A DNA stretch of 64,000 nucleotides from Phormidesmis priestleyi BC1401 (lineage in GTDB: Bacteria; Cyanobacteriota; Cyanobacteriia; Leptolyngbyales; Leptolyngbyaceae), in the NCBI RefSeq assembly GCF_001650195.1, contig NZ_LXYR01000021.1, positions 1 through 64,000 on the forward strand, in the 5' to 3' direction. Under the pieces are notes generated by a model. That model did no database searches. It was not told where the DNA came from and saw only the letters and a program-made list of their open reading frames with translations. How positions within the stretch are numbered: position 1 is the first letter of the stretch; each line of letters opens with the position of its first letter. Shown here in pieces: positions 1 through 10,147 of this stretch. The translations under genes were made by a program, and so were the position numbers.

Positions 1-139
1 GTCCCTTGAGTGGACTTCGCACCGTTAGACCGTGATGTTCAATCACGGGCGGGTGAATGCCAGAAACGAGAGAGTTTTAGTTCAGGTGCAAGATCTCAGA
101 TAACGAAGACCCACGATTTTCCTAATTGAGGACTGAATC

Positions 140-504
140 ATGCCCGCTAAGAAATATAAAGTAGCGCTGAGCGGCGAAGAACGACAAATCCTTGAGCAAC
201 TGACCACGACGGGCAAAACCGCCGCCTACAAGATGAATCGTGCTCGAATTTTGTTGAAAGCGGATGAGCATCACGCCGATGGAGGATGAGGGCATCTTCG
301 GACTTTTGCAAGAAGTTTATTGAACTGAGTGTCTTAGCCCGTCAATGTTTGGATCGTCGGATTCCTGATCAACAACCCTTACAGCAAGGATTCGCGGCTT
401 GGCAACAGTCGAGAAATGCTCAGAACCACACGGTCGATTGGCACTTTACCACAGCAGATGCTCGCGTCAGACTGAAGCGGCTTTATCCCTCAATTCAACC
501 TTGA
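140..504 (+). pseudogene. IS630-family transposase remnant (internal deletion)
   Basis: Two pieces of one IS630-type transposase remain. Positions 140-289 open with ATG and encode the usual N-terminus (MPAKKYKVALSGEERQ, then TTTGKTAAYKMNRARILLKA), ending at a TGA. Positions 286-504, in another frame, carry the family's C-terminal tail (IELSVLARQCLDRRIPDQQ, DWHFTTADARVRLKRLYPS). The catalytic DDE core that should lie between them, roughly 200 residues, is missing and the frames do not match, so the gene cannot make transposase. It is an old deletion derivative next to the 3' end of the glycogen debranching gene. No clear terminal repeats were identified around it. Confidence 0.85.
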
Positions 505-528
505 CTGTCTACCAGTTTCATTTACTAT

Positions 529-2544
529 CTAAACTTGCCCGATCGCAAACCAAGCCCGCAACACTTCCGCCACCGTCCACGCTTGAGCAAAACATCCGCG
601 TGGAGTCATCGGCGCATCGCCATCAAAAATCTCGCTCAAACTACCGACCCCGTGATTGGTGAGATGGTTTGCCATCGGCTCTAAAAACTCACGCGCCTTA
701 GCCGGATTGTTATACACGCGCAGATGAGCGATCGCAAACGCCCCCATCAGCCAACCCCAAGCCGTGCCTTGATGATAAGCTCCATCTCGTTGAAGCTGAG
801 AACCACCATAGTGTCCCTGATAGCTAGGATGCGAGGGGGAAAGCGATCGTAGCCCATAAGACGTGAGCAGCGATCGTGAACAGGCATCGACGACGCTTTT
901 TTGTTGAGCTGTCGTCAACGGACTTTCGGGCAGAGACACCGCAAAAATCTGATTGGGACGCAGCGCTGCCTCAGTGCCATCGGGGCTGTCTAGCACATCG
1001 TAACAATAGCCCTCAGACTCGTTCCAAAATCGGGAAAACCTTGCTAGCACTCGATCTGCCATCGCATCATATTCTCGATAGGGTCTGCCGATTTGACGGG
1101 CAAATTTCGCCATAATTCGCAGAGCGTTGTACCACAGAGCATTGATTTCGACAGGCTTGCCGATGCGTGGAGTCACCACCCAATCGCCCACTTTGCTATC
1201 CATCCAGGTGAGTTGCGCTCCGGCTTCTCCAGCGTAAAGCAGCCCGTCTGCTGGATCGAGATGAATGTGATAGCGAGTACCGCGACAGTGCCAATCGATG
1301 ATTTCTGCCAGAGCGGGAAAGATATCGTGCAGCAAGTCTCGATCGTCCGTCGCGTTGTAGTAAGACTGAATCGCTAGAAAATACCACAAGGTTGCATCGA
1401 CGGTATTGTATTCTGGGGTTTCACCCACATCGGGAAAGCGGTTTGGCAGCATTCCTTGATCGATGTGCAGTGCGTAGGTCTGAATGATCGATCGAGCAAT
1501 CTCTGGGCGACCCGTTGTTAGCGTCAATCCCGGTAGACTAATCATCGTGTCTCGCCCCCAGTCGCCGAACCAGGGATATCCCGCTACGATCGTTTTCCCA
1601 TTTGGGTTGTTGGGCTGCGATCGGTTCACGATGAATTGATCGGCGGCTAACACTAAGTGTCTGATCCAAGTTGGGGCACCATCGGTTTGTTTACCCTGGT
1701 CAATTTTCCAGCGATCGAGCAGTCTTTGTTCGTGGGCGTGTTGAGCGCGTAGAGCCGTCTCACCATCCAAATTAGGTGTGGCATCGGTGCTAGCGATGAA
1801 GGTCACTGATTCGCCCGGATGCAGCGTCGCTTCAAAGGTGGCAGCGTGAAGATGATCTTCTCGATCGTTTAACCCGCGATCGCGCTCAACCGCTAATTCA
1901 TAGTCATAATACCAATTGTGCATTGGGGTTGCCTTTGCGCCCCGACACAAAAGATAAAACGGCGTGGCTTCTGGGTAAGCAGAGATGCAAACGCCTTTTC
2001 CGATCGAGTCCACGCTCATGTGCCAGTTGTTGCCCTGAGTATCGCTGTGATAGTCGCGATAGTTGACCATTGCATTCAGCGTCAGCGTCAAGGGTTGAGC
2101 GGCTCGCTGCAAATGATATTGCACATAAGTGGTGTTGGCTCCTTGCTGCATCCAGACGCGCTTTTCGAGCAAGGCATCGCCACATGCAAACCGCCACACC
2201 GGAACCGTTCCTTCTAAAAAAAACCGCTCAATATGGTGATAGCCGTTTGAGCAGACAAAGCCGCCGACCCAACGGTTGGTGCTGAGAGAATAGAACTCTT
2301 TGCCATAACGAACGCTTTCATCGAGCTTTGTGACCAGAAGCGTGCGCTGTTGAGGCGGTTTAAGCGCAGCGATGAGTAACCCGTGATAGCGACGAGTCAA
2401 AAGCCCTGTGATCGTGCCTGCTGCATATCCTCCAATGCCGTTGGTGACGAGCCATTCTCGTGTTTCCGCAGCCGCGAGGGTGCCGCAGATCTCCCGTCCA
2501 AAGTCGATGCTCATCACAAAAAGCCTTTCCGGTAGCGTCTTCAT
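529..2544 (-). CDS. Glycogen debranching enzyme (amylo-alpha-1,6-glucosidase, archaeal/bacterial type)
   Basis: Predicted cytoplasmic alpha-1,6-glucosidase of glycogen breakdown. The N-terminal half (about residues 15-300) resembles the GDE N-terminal domain, with the characteristic start ETREWLVTNGIGGYA and LLTRRYHGLL. The C-terminal (alpha/alpha)6 GDE_C domain contains GYPWFGDWGRDT near residues 321-333 and WMDSKVGDW...PVEINALWYNAL near 446-475, both hallmarks of the family. Length (671 aa) is normal. ATG at 2544 has an AGGG upstream; the internal ATG at 2514 (MSIDFGREICG) matches the usual family N-terminus and is an equally good start. It stands alone, transcribed away from the lipoate-ligase gene, and its 3' end abuts the IS630 remnant. 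Confidence 0.9.
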   Translation of the reverse strand: MKTLPERLFVMSIDFGREICGTLAAAETREWLVTNGIGGYAAGTITGLLTRRYHGLLIAALKPPQQRTLLVTKLDESVRYGKEFYSLSTNRWVGGFVCSNGYHHIERFFLEGTVPVWRFACGDALLEKRVWMQQGANTTYVQYHLQRAAQPLTLTLNAMVNYRDYHSDTQGNNWHMSVDSIGKGVCISAYPEATPFYLLCRGAKATPMHNWYYDYELAVERDRGLNDREDHLHAATFEATLHPGESVTFIASTDATPNLDGETALRAQHAHEQRLLDRWKIDQGKQTDGAPTWIRHLVLAADQFIVNRSQPNNPNGKTIVAGYPWFGDWGRDTMISLPGLTLTTGRPEIARSIIQTYALHIDQGMLPNRFPDVGETPEYNTVDATLWYFLAIQSYYNATDDRDLLHDIFPALAEIIDWHCRGTRYHIHLDPADGLLYAGEAGAQLTWMDSKVGDWVVTPRIGKPVEINALWYNALRIMAKFARQIGRPYREYDAMADRVLARFSRFWNESEGYCYDVLDSPDGTEAALRPNQIFAVSLPESPLTTAQQKSVVDACSRSLLTSYGLRSLSPSHPSYQGHYGGSQLQRDGAYHQGTAWGWLMGAFAIAHLRVYNNPAKAREFLEPMANHLTNHGVGSLSEIFDGDAPMTPRGCFAQAWTVAEVLRAWFAIGQV

Positions 2545-2632
2545 TTACCCTGATATAGGGTCAAAGGGCAAGGCTTTGCAGCAATTTTTAGCGAGAAGCT
2601 ATGAAAAACAGAAGTCTTAGTCCCGCCCTTTG

Positions 2633-3358
2633 TCAATTTAACAGGGTGTAAATCGTCCGCCACTCGGATTCCGTCAGCGATCGTGTCTCAAATTCAACCC
2701 CAAAACAGTCTGTTGCCGATCGGGTTAGAGCGTCTACGAGCGCTCTAATCAGCCCGTCGCCTTTGAGGAACGGGAGGGTTGGAATCAGCGACTCTGAGCC
2801 GAACACGCGATCGAATAATTCTCTATCTGGTTCTAATCGCATTGAGCCGTGTTGCAAAATTGCATCTCCCTTTCGCAATTGAGCACTGCCAATTAGCTTT
2901 GCGCCATCAGACATGACTAAATCTGCAACCGTTGCCGTCCCAAAACAGTTGGGATTTTGGATGTAGCTGCGTCCTGCTTGCCCGTAATGGAGATCAACGT
3001 TGAGCGATCGCCACCCCGCAATCAAAAATTCACAGATGGTTTGATATGCCGGCATTCGATTGCCAGACAACCCCGATGTGATCACGGCGTAAGTCAAATC
3101 TCCCTGATGCAAAACGGCGCGTCCTCCACTCGGTCGGCGCACTAGTTCGATCGGGTCACCCTGCCAGATTAGCTGCTTCCACTCATCGGGATATCGGTGC
3201 TGATGATAGCCCAACGACAGGGCAACAGGCGACCACGTATAGAAGCGCAACGTGGGTGGATGATTGCCTGAACAATGCTGGTCTAAAAGCCACTGATCAA
3301 TCGCCATCTGCACCCGACCCGATGCCTGCATTAGAGGAATGAGTCGCCAAGTTTTCAT
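2633..3358 (-). CDS. Lipoate-protein ligase A-like (BPL/LPL catalytic domain) protein
   Basis: A 241-aa BPL/LplA-fold protein, likely transferring lipoyl/octanoyl groups to carrier-protein lysines. The diagnostic RRPSGGRAVLHQGDLTYAV block is at about residues 72-90, preceded by SLGYHQ. The LIGSAQ segment and HGSMRLE are also typical of cyanobacterial lipoate ligase family members. The open frame runs further upstream to 3562, but that extension is translated repeat DNA, so the ATG at 3358 (MKTWRLIPL) is chosen. A dispersed GC-rich miniature repeat sits immediately upstream (3386-3523), so promoter signals probably overlap it. Substrate preference (lipoate, octanoate or another acyl donor) cannot be told from sequence. 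Confidence 0.85.
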   Translation of the reverse strand: MKTWRLIPLMQASGRVQMAIDQWLLDQHCSGNHPPTLRFYTWSPVALSLGYHQHRYPDEWKQLIWQGDPIELVRRPSGGRAVLHQGDLTYAVITSGLSGNRMPAYQTICEFLIAGWRSLNVDLHYGQAGRSYIQNPNCFGTATVADLVMSDGAKLIGSAQLRKGDAILQHGSMRLEPDRELFDRVFGSESLIPTLPFLKGDGLIRALVDALTRSATDCFGVEFETRSLTESEWRTIYTLLN

Positions 3359-3385
3359 AGGATGGATTTCGATCGTAAAGAATAA

Positions 3386-3523
3386 CAGGCGCTGCTGAAG
3401 TGCCCTCACCCCCAATCCCTCTCCCTGGGGAGAGGAGAGCCAGAACTCTTGTCCCCTCTCCCCAGGAAGAGGGCTAGGGTGAGGGTAAAATCTGTGCTTC
3501 ATAGATCGACTCAGCAACGCCTG
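3386..3523 (-). repeat. Dispersed miniature palindromic repeat, copy 1 (end type I, reversed)
   Basis: About 138 bp with imperfect terminal inverted repeats: CAGGCGCTGCTGAAG on the left and the reverse complement CAGGCGTTGCTGAG on the right. The core is the CCCTCACCC...CTCTCC / GGGAGAGG palindrome shared with five other copies in this window. It is inserted just upstream of the lipoate-ligase-like gene. It has no coding capacity of its own, although open frames run through it by chance. Confidence 0.85.
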
Positions 3524-3761
3524 ATTTTTATCGATTGTATAAATGAATTGCAGGTCACGCACTATTGTCGTTGCCGTTGCGTTTGACTTTCGTAAACTCT
3601 TCTGGTTAGGGAGTCAACGATCGTTTTTAACCCTTATGAATCGTTTTGTAAACCTCAACAACAATTTTGTAGACCCAAACATTGTTTGGCAAGTTTTAAC
3701 AGGGGTTAATGTACCTTGTGTAGAGCAGATTTTGTTGTATTTAGCGTGGCACGATCGCTGC

Positions 3762-4961
3762 TTATTGCGCTTCAGCCATGGGAAGTTGTTCTGGCGAAAT
3801 CTTCAACGCTACTAAGCGATCGTCCCGTTTCACCGTCACGTCTAGCTGACCGTTAACCCCCACCTGATCGACTAACCGCTGGAGTATATTAACTTTATTC
3901 ATAGGTTGTTGATTGACTTCTGAAATTACGTCGCCTGCCCGCAGCCCCGCTTTTGCCGCTGGAGTGCCCTTGCCTACCTGCACGACTAAGATTCCGTTGT
4001 CTTCCTCAACTCGAATCTTGCTGTTGGGCGCTTGATTCACAAACTGCTTTACCTGCGGAGTCAGTGCCACCATCTGCACCCCAATATAAGGATGTTGTAC
4101 CGTTCCGGTTGCGATCAACTGCCGAGCCACACTTTGAACTGTATTGATCGGAATCGCAAATCCAAGCCCTTGAGTGCCGCGAATAATCGCCGTGTTCACG
4201 CCAATCACTTCCCCTTGAGCATTCAGCAGAGGTCCGCCAGAATTGCCGGGGTTAATTGCCGCATCGGTTTGAAGGAACCCCACGCGCTTGTCAGGTACGC
4301 CAATATCAGCGCTCGATCGCTCTGTGCCGCTAATCACGCCTACCGTAACCGTTTCTTGCAGCCCTAGCGGATTGCCGATTGCGATCGCCCACTGCCCCTG
4401 ACGCACCTTGTCAGAATCGCCCACACTCACAGCAGGCAGGTTATCGCCTTGCACCTCAATCACCGCTACATCGGTCACGAGGTCTTTGCCCAATACCTTC
4501 CCCTCTAAAATGCGCCCGTCTTGAAACGACACTGTGACCATATCAGCGTTATCGACGACGTGGGCGTTGGTAATGATTTGCCCCATCGAATTTGCTGAAC
4601 TGATCACAAATCCAGAGCCGATGCCGCGCAAAACCGATTGAGGCGATCCCCCTTGAGGTCTGCCTAAAAAAGGTCTGAGCGCAGCCGGAATATCGCCGCC
4701 CATTGTGCGAGACACGTTGACCTGAACGACTGCCCCTTCGACTCTCTCAACTACTGCGGTGACAAAGTTATTAGAGTCAGAACTTGGAAACAAAGAGTTA
4801 ACCCCTGCTGCCTGAGCAGTGTTCGACCCAGCACCGATAAAAAGAATACTGACGATCGCCAGAAAAGTAACAACTTGAGTCCCTAATTTTCGTAAAAAAG
4901 AATGCATTGAAGGCGGCTGATTTGACACTTGAAGGTCAAGGCGGCATCGTGATTGAGTCAT
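3762..4961 (-). CDS. HtrA/Deg family serine protease with PDZ domain
   Basis: Envelope (periplasmic or lumenal) trypsin-like protease for protein quality control. After a basic N-terminus, a hydrophobic stretch (about residues 27-45) followed by NTAQAAG looks like a signal peptide. The catalytic triad is visible: H134 in TNAHVVD, D164 in VTDVAVIEV, S241 in NPGNSGGPL. One PDZ domain occupies about residues 290-385 (AAKAGLRAGDVISEVN). At 399 aa it is a typical cyanobacterial HhoA/HhoB/HtrA paralogue; which one cannot be decided. The ATG at 4961 has an AGGA about 12 nt upstream; ATG at 4907 (MHSFLRKLG) is an alternative start closer to the signal peptide. Confidence 0.93.
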   Translation of the reverse strand: MTQSRCRLDLQVSNQPPSMHSFLRKLGTQVVTFLAIVSILFIGAGSNTAQAAGVNSLFPSSDSNNFVTAVVERVEGAVVQVNVSRTMGGDIPAALRPFLGRPQGGSPQSVLRGIGSGFVISSANSMGQIITNAHVVDNADMVTVSFQDGRILEGKVLGKDLVTDVAVIEVQGDNLPAVSVGDSDKVRQGQWAIAIGNPLGLQETVTVGVISGTERSSADIGVPDKRVGFLQTDAAINPGNSGGPLLNAQGEVIGVNTAIIRGTQGLGFAIPINTVQSVARQLIATGTVQHPYIGVQMVALTPQVKQFVNQAPNSKIRVEEDNGILVVQVGKGTPAAKAGLRAGDVISEVNQQPMNKVNILQRLVDQVGVNGQLDVTVKRDDRLVALKISPEQLPMAEAQ

Positions 4962-5106
4962 AAATTGAATTCCTGTGCTGAGATGTCTAGATGAGAGTGG
5001 CTCTGATCAACTGCTATATGGTAGCGATCGCACAGAAAATTTCTTCAATCCTACGGCTGAATCCTGCCTCTTTGTCTAGCGGTGTACTAATCGACACTAC
5101 GCACAA

Positions 5107-5262
5107 GATTGCTCTATGAAAAACAGATTTTGCCCTCACCCTAGCCCTCTCCCAAGAGGAGAGGGAACAAGATTTCTAGCTCCCCTCTCCTTGAGAGAGG
5201 TTGGCGAGGGCTTTGTCCCACTTCGTGAGGAGGGCAATATATTTGCCTTCAGCAGCGCCCAG
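5107..5262 (+). repeat. Dispersed miniature palindromic repeat, copy 2
   Basis: Same GC-rich core as the other copies (CCCTCACCCTAGCCCTCTCC ... GGTTGGCGAGGGCTT ... GTGAGGAGGGC). The right end, CTTCAGCAGCGCCCAG, matches end type I; the left end is decayed and its boundary is approximate. It stops 3 bp short of the msrB stop codon, so it forms the msrB 3' flank and could act as a transcription terminator. Confidence 0.75.
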
Positions 5263-5265
5263 ATT

Positions 5266-5673
5266 TTAGTTAGGCTCGAATTTGAGGGAGACTCCGTTCA
5301 TGCAATAGCGCTGTCTCGTTGGAGCCGGACCGTCGTTAAAGACGTGCCCTAAATGCCCGCCACAGCGACGGCAGTGGACTTCAACACGGGTCATAAAGAG
5401 TGACTTGTCGGTTGTGGTCTCGATCGCGCCTTCAAGGGGTGCAAAAAAACTGGGCCATCCAGTGCCGCTATCAAACTTGGTGTCTGAGGTGAAGAGGGGC
5501 AACCCACACCCGCCACACTCGTAAGTGCCTGGGTCATATTGTTTGTCTAGTGGGCTGGTGCGAGCGCGTTCGGTTCCGTGCTTCCGCAAAACTTGAAACT
5601 GTTCGGGCGTAAGCAGCTTTTTCCATTCATCGTCTGTTTTTTTGATTTCAAACTCACTGTTTGAGGTTGTCAT
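5266..5673 (-). CDS. msrB: Peptide-methionine (R)-S-oxide reductase MsrB
   Basis: Repairs methionine-R-sulfoxide in proteins. The 135-aa frame holds one complete MsrB domain: WKKLLTPEQFQVLRKHGTE near the N-terminus; two zinc-binding CxxC pairs (CGGC, CRRC); GTGWPSF; the HVEVHCRR-like and GGHLGHVF signatures; and the catalytic Cys in RYCMNGVSLKF near the C-terminus (the usual following Ser is Gly here). No signal peptide, so probably cytoplasmic. It is flanked on both sides by miniature repeats (5107-5262 and 5778-5931). ATG at 5673. Confidence 0.95.
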   Translation of the reverse strand: MTTSNSEFEIKKTDDEWKKLLTPEQFQVLRKHGTERARTSPLDKQYDPGTYECGGCGLPLFTSDTKFDSGTGWPSFFAPLEGAIETTTDKSLFMTRVEVHCRRCGGHLGHVFNDGPAPTRQRYCMNGVSLKFEPN

Positions 5674-5777
5674 CTTGGTTGCGCTCCGGCTAAATCTTTG
5701 GCTCTCTAACCATCATTTTAGAGGGTTCTGATAGGTCTTGCGACTTTGGATAACCGAACACTTTTTAGGCTGTCCAA

Positions 5778-5931
5778 TAGACCTCATGCACAAATACTTC
5801 GCCCTCACTCTAGCTCTCTCCCCAAGGAGAGGGAACAGGAGGTTCTAGCTCCTTTCTCTCTAGAGAGAAGGGTTGGCGAGGGCTTGCCCCACTGCGTGAG
5901 GAGGGCTGTCCAGATTCACGCAGGAAATCTA
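5778..5931 (+). repeat. Dispersed miniature palindromic repeat, copy 3 (end type II)
   Basis: Core as in the other copies, but the ends differ. The left end TAGACCTCATGCAC and the right end (reverse complement TAGATTTCCTGCGTGAAT) form an imperfect terminal inverted repeat of the TAGAC..CCTG type, shared only with the copy at 24276-24448. It fills most of the gap between msrB and the TPR-glycosyltransferase gene and probably overlaps that gene's promoter. Confidence 0.8.
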
Positions 5932-5996
5932 ATTAAAATCTTTGATGCAAATGGGTTAGGTTGACGCAAAATGATCAACAGTTTGTGCAGGTTGCG

Positions 5997-8882
5997 ATGT
6001 CGATGAAAGAGGCTTCTGAGCAGTTGACCTTGGCAAAAAACGCCTTTCAAGCGGAGGATTGGGACACCGCCGAGCAAATCTGTCTGCAAATCATCCGACA
6101 AGACTCGCAGCAGGTCGAAGCGTTGGAGATGTTGGGCATGGTCTATTGTCAAGTGGGGCAATTTGACCGCGCGATCGAGCACTATCAGTCTTTTCTCGCT
6201 CTCACGCCTGATCATGCGTCTGCTCGCTACAATTTAGGCACAGCGTTCTCAAAAATAGAGCAGATGGAGGCGGCGATCGAGCATTATCAAGCCGCGATCG
6301 CTCTCGACTCAACGTTCTATCAAAGTCACTACAATCTCGGTAATGCTTATCTCGCCCAACACCACAATGAGGAGGCGATCGCGGCATATCGTCAAGCGTT
6401 GAGATTGAGGCCTGACCATCGCCAATCGCTGCATAATTTAGGGGCGTGTCTGCAAAGTTTAGACCAGTTTGAGGCAGCGGCGATCGCCTATCAGCAAGCC
6501 TTAGCGCTCAAATCCGACCACGCGATCGCGCACAACAGCTTAGGCGAAATTTTGCGAAAACTGGGGCGAGTGGATGACGCGATCGAGCATCTCAAACGGG
6601 CGATCGCGATTGACCCCGACTTTGCAGAAGCACACAACAATTTAGGAGTCGCCTACTACTATCGAGGGCAGTTTGAAGAGGCAGACGATTGCTATCAGAA
6701 TGCGCTGAGACTCGATTCTAACTATGCAAATGCTCAACTCAATCATGGGTTTTTATTGCTGCTAAAAGGCGATTTGCAAACGGGATTTCGACACTATGAG
6801 CAACGCTGGACAGGACAATCTCTAACGCCGCCGTCGTTTCCTCAGCCTCAGTGGGATGGCGCTAATCTCAACGGCAAAACAATTTTTCTATGTCACGAAC
6901 AAGGCTTTGGAGATACGATTCAATTTATTCGCTATGCGCCATTGGTTGCAGAACGGGGCGGACGGGTTATCGTCGGGTGTTCAGCCCCATTGATGCGATT
7001 GCTTAAAACGGCTCCTGGTATTGATCAGCTTGTTCTCGAAGGTGAGCCACTTCCGCCGTTTGATTGCTATGCTCTGTTGCTGAGTTTGCCCTATCTACTG
7101 GGCACGACTTTAGACGCAATCCCGGCGGCGATTCCTTATCTCTCGGCTCCTGATCTTCCGAACCCTAATGCACGTCTAAAAGTCGGGATTGTCTGGGGTG
7201 GAAATTCTAAAAATGGAAACGATCGCGATCGCTCTATCTCGCTCACCGATTTGCTGCCGCTGTTAAGCTTATCTGGAGTAGAATTTTACAGTTTGCAGAA
7301 AGACAGATCTGAGGAGTTGCAGCAGTTTCGAGAGATGCACCCGCTGATCGCGATCGTCGATTTAGACGAGCAGCTTGAAGACTTTGCAGACACGGCAGCG
7401 GCGATCGCTCCGCTCGATTTAATGATCAGCGTCGATACATCGGTTGCCCATTTAGCCGGAGCAATGGGCAAATCGGTCTGGATTTTGCTGTGTGCTGTTC
7501 CTGATTGGCGATGGTTTCTCGATCGGGCTGATAGTCCCTGGTATCCTACGGCTCAACTTTTTCGACAGCATTGCCTTAGCGATTGGTCTAGCGTCACTCA
7601 ATCTGTTGTAGATCGATTGTCGAAGATGATTGAGAACTCATCTCAAAAGTTTACCTCTAGTTCAAATCAAAGTAGTAATTTAGGAATTAATAAACCGCTC
7701 AAAGCTAAGAAAATTGGCATTGGTTTTCCGATCGGTGGAAGTCTCGGCTGGGGCGTTTATGGATTAAATCTAGCATTACAGTTACTAAAAATTCCCCATC
7801 TAGAACCTGTACCATTGATAGAGATTTCCGCATTGTCAGAGTTGAATCCGGTGTTGCGATCGCGGCTCAACTCAGTGCTTCACTATCCCCAACAAATTCA
7901 AACTCTTCTGGCTCAGAGCCCTGACAAGATATTGAACACAAACCTTCTCATACTCAAGCCTTTAGGAAATCACTTTGCAACCAGTGACGACAATCATCGC
8001 ATTCAGGGATCTCATAATGTTGGCGTTATTTTCTCAGAAGACACGCAGTTTTTGCCGCACGAAATCGAGCAAGCGAAACGCTACGATCGCATCATTGCCG
8101 GGTCTGACTGGAATGCAGAAATCTTGCGAAGCTATGGACTGACTCAAGTTGAAACTGTTCAGCAGGGAATCGATCCGACCTTGTTTCATCCGGCTTCCAA
8201 GTCGGGACTGCTGCACGATCGCTTCGTCATTTTTTCGGGCGGCAAGTTAGAGCATCGCAAAGGTCAAGACATTGTGGTGGCTGCCTTCCGCATTTTTCGA
8301 TCACGTCACCCTGAAGCGCTGCTGTTGATGGCATGGCACAACCACTGGCTGCACACCATGACGGGACTCGATCGCGCCAAACACGTCATCGGATTGCCCA
8401 CCGTTGATGCTCGTGGGCAGTTGCAGATCACTCGCTGGCTGACCAAAAATGGTATTCCTGCCGACGCGGTGTTAGATGTGGGCAGGATTCCGAATGCGAT
8501 CGCGCCTCAAATTCTCCGAGAAGCTGATGTCGCCGTGTTTCCTAATCGTGCCGAAGGTGGCACCAATTTAGTTGCAATGGAGAGCCTTGCTTGCGGCATT
8601 CCCACCATTCTCTCAGCCAACACAGGACATTTAGACTTGATTCAGCCCGATCGCTGCTATCCTCTCCGCACTCAACGTCAAGTGGTTAGAAGCGAACACT
8701 ATCACGGCACTGAGGGCTGGGGAGAATCGGATGTTGAGGAAGTCGTCGAGCAGTTAGAGCAGGTGTACCGTGATCGCTCAGAAGCCCAGCGTCGAGGAAC
8801 TGCTGCCGCACAGTTTATGCAAAATTGGACTTGGGAGATTCAGGTGCAGCGATGTCTCAAGGTTCTAGCAGATTTTCTTTAG
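5997..8882 (+). CDS. TPR-repeat protein fused to two glycosyltransferase-like domains
   Basis: Large cytoplasmic protein (961 aa from this start). Residues about 10-265 are seven or more tandem tetratricopeptide repeats ([20 protein letters not shown]-type units), a protein-interaction scaffold. Residues about 280-550 resemble the heptosyltransferase/GT9-like domain often following TPRs in cyanobacteria ([32 protein letters not shown]). Residues about 580-955 are a GT4/GT1-like domain with [13 protein letters not shown] and an [17 protein letters not shown] acceptor/nucleotide motif. A likely role is glycan or polysaccharide assembly; substrate unknown. Start is uncertain: ATG 5997 chosen, in-frame TTG at 5961 possible. 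Its last 18 nt overlap the convergent GGDEF gene. Confidence 0.85.
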   Translation: MSMKEASEQLTLAKNAFQAEDWDTAEQICLQIIRQDSQQVEALEMLGMVYCQVGQFDRAIEHYQSFLALTPDHASARYNLGTAFSKIEQMEAAIEHYQAAIALDSTFYQSHYNLGNAYLAQHHNEEAIAAYRQALRLRPDHRQSLHNLGACLQSLDQFEAAAIAYQQALALKSDHAIAHNSLGEILRKLGRVDDAIEHLKRAIAIDPDFAEAHNNLGVAYYYRGQFEEADDCYQNALRLDSNYANAQLNHGFLLLLKGDLQTGFRHYEQRWTGQSLTPPSFPQPQWDGANLNGKTIFLCHEQGFGDTIQFIRYAPLVAERGGRVIVGCSAPLMRLLKTAPGIDQLVLEGEPLPPFDCYALLLSLPYLLGTTLDAIPAAIPYLSAPDLPNPNARLKVGIVWGGNSKNGNDRDRSISLTDLLPLLSLSGVEFYSLQKDRSEELQQFREMHPLIAIVDLDEQLEDFADTAAAIAPLDLMISVDTSVAHLAGAMGKSVWILLCAVPDWRWFLDRADSPWYPTAQLFRQHCLSDWSSVTQSVVDRLSKMIENSSQKFTSSSNQSSNLGINKPLKAKKIGIGFPIGGSLGWGVYGLNLALQLLKIPHLEPVPLIEISALSELNPVLRSRLNSVLHYPQQIQTLLAQSPDKILNTNLLILKPLGNHFATSDDNHRIQGSHNVGVIFSEDTQFLPHEIEQAKRYDRIIAGSDWNAEILRSYGLTQVETVQQGIDPTLFHPASKSGLLHDRFVIFSGGKLEHRKGQDIVVAAFRIFRSRHPEALLLMAWHNHWLHTMTGLDRAKHVIGLPTVDARGQLQITRWLTKNGIPADAVLDVGRIPNAIAPQILREADVAVFPNRAEGGTNLVAMESLACGIPTILSANTGHLDLIQPDRCYPLRTQRQVVRSEHYHGTEGWGESDVEEVVEQLEQVYRDRSEAQRRGTAAAQFMQNWTWEIQVQRCLKVLADFL

Positions 8883-9860
8883 ACTTACTGCCATTGCTTC
8901 TGAAGCAACCACCCGATCGCGTCCCCTTCTTTTTGCCTGATAAAGTGCTTTATCTGCTAACGTCACTAGACGCTCTGGAGAGAGGGCGCGATCGGGGATT
9001 AGACTTGCCACCCCTAAACTCAACGTCACTGATGTATGAACGGAAGACTTGATATGAGAAATCTGCAACGCTTTAACAGCCGTGCGAGTTCTTGCGGCGA
9101 CTTCTTCAGCACCTGCGATCGTCGTGTTAGGTAACACGATCGCAAATTCTTCTCCCCCATAGCGAGCAACGAGATCAGATGGACGTTTTGCTACTGATTG
9201 CATCACCTGTGCAACTTGACGTAAACAGCGATCGCCTGCCTGGTGCCCATAGGTGTCGTTAAACCCTTTAAAGAAATCAATATCACACAAGATTAAAGAC
9301 AATGGCGTTTGTTCGCGCCTCATTCGCCGCCATTCTTGGTTTATATATTCGTTAAACCATCGCCGATTAGCAATCTGAGTCAAATCGTCAAACCGAACGA
9401 GATGCTTTAAAACCTGATTGGCTGACTGTAGCTGCTGACATAACAAAGCCTGTTGCTGCTGAAGCCGAAACTGGTAGATTAAACGACGCAAACGCTGAAA
9501 AAACACCGCCCCGTTAATCGGCTTGGTCACATAGTCAGTCGCCCCAACGCTGAATGCTTGCTCGATCGATGCCACATCGTCCAGCGCTGTCATCATCAAG
9601 ATAGGAGCAGCATGAATATCTGACAGCGCGTTCAACTCAGCACAGCAAGTAAAGCCATCCATCACGGGCAGTGCAGTATCTAGCAGCACCAGGTCTGGCT
9701 TAAGCTGCAAATAGAGGTCGAGACACTGCTGACCATTTGTGACTTCTACGACTTGATAGTGTTCTTGTTCTAGCAGTTCTTTAAGCTGAGATCGCATAAA
9801 TCGATCGTCATCAACGATTAAGACGATAGGCGGATCAGAGTTAGAAATAGGTAGATTCAT
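8865..9860 (-). CDS. Response regulator with GGDEF diguanylate cyclase output
   Basis: Predicted phosphorylation-controlled c-di-GMP synthase, 331 aa. The receiver domain spans about residues 12-130, with acidic pocket VDDD near 17-19, phospho-acceptor D61 ([13 protein letters not shown]) and conserved K113 (VTKPI). The GGDEF domain occupies about 155-325, with an intact active site GGEEF at 235-239. An allosteric RxxD inhibitory site (RPSD, 226-229) lies exactly five residues upstream, so product feedback is expected. No membrane segment. No kinase gene is adjacent, so the partner is unknown. The 3' end overlaps the convergent TPR-glycosyltransferase gene. Confidence 0.93.
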   Translation of the reverse strand: MNLPISNSDPPIVLIVDDDRFMRSQLKELLEQEHYQVVEVTNGQQCLDLYLQLKPDLVLLDTALPVMDGFTCCAELNALSDIHAAPILMMTALDDVASIEQAFSVGATDYVTKPINGAVFFQRLRRLIYQFRLQQQQALLCQQLQSANQVLKHLVRFDDLTQIANRRWFNEYINQEWRRMRREQTPLSLILCDIDFFKGFNDTYGHQAGDRCLRQVAQVMQSVAKRPSDLVARYGGEEFAIVLPNTTIAGAEEVAARTRTAVKALQISHIKSSVHTSVTLSLGVASLIPDRALSPERLVTLADKALYQAKRRGRDRVVASEAMAVSLKKIC

Positions 9861-10083
9861 GAACGGTTATTATGGGGGCGACAATTGAATCAGGAGGGGA
9901 TAAGTTGCGATCGAGCCGCCCCTTGAAAGGTCACTAAAATTCTACTTTTATTATGAGGAAGCAATCAAAAAATAAACCTTTTTAATCAGAATATCTGTAG
10001 AAAGAGTTAGGGACTATAGAAGCAACCTACAGGAAAGTCTGGCATTTGTTAACAACATTACCAGCTTTTTATACTCCCAAGCT

Positions 10084-10120
10084 AAAAAAAGTTTTAGGGA
10101 TCAAGCTCTGCTCCGATCCC
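10084..10120 (-). terminator. Probable Rho-independent terminator of the small exported protein gene
   Basis: Read on the minus strand, GGGATC and GATCCC form a six-base stem around a 12-nt loop, followed shortly by TAAAACTTTTTTT. It begins 28 bp downstream of the stop codon at 10148. The short stem makes this a moderate call. Confidence 0.55.
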
Positions 10121-10147
10121 CAAGACTTTTCATCGAGATCTGATTCA

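Noticed and set aside
1-139. tRNA or other RNA gene at the window start
   Set aside because: No cloverleaf or conserved T-loop could be found; only a GTTAGAC box reminiscent of attC ends.
3359-3562. N-terminal extension of the lipoate-ligase-like protein
   Set aside because: The extra residues come from translating the miniature repeat; similar peptides arise from the other repeat copies, so the start at 3358 is preferred.
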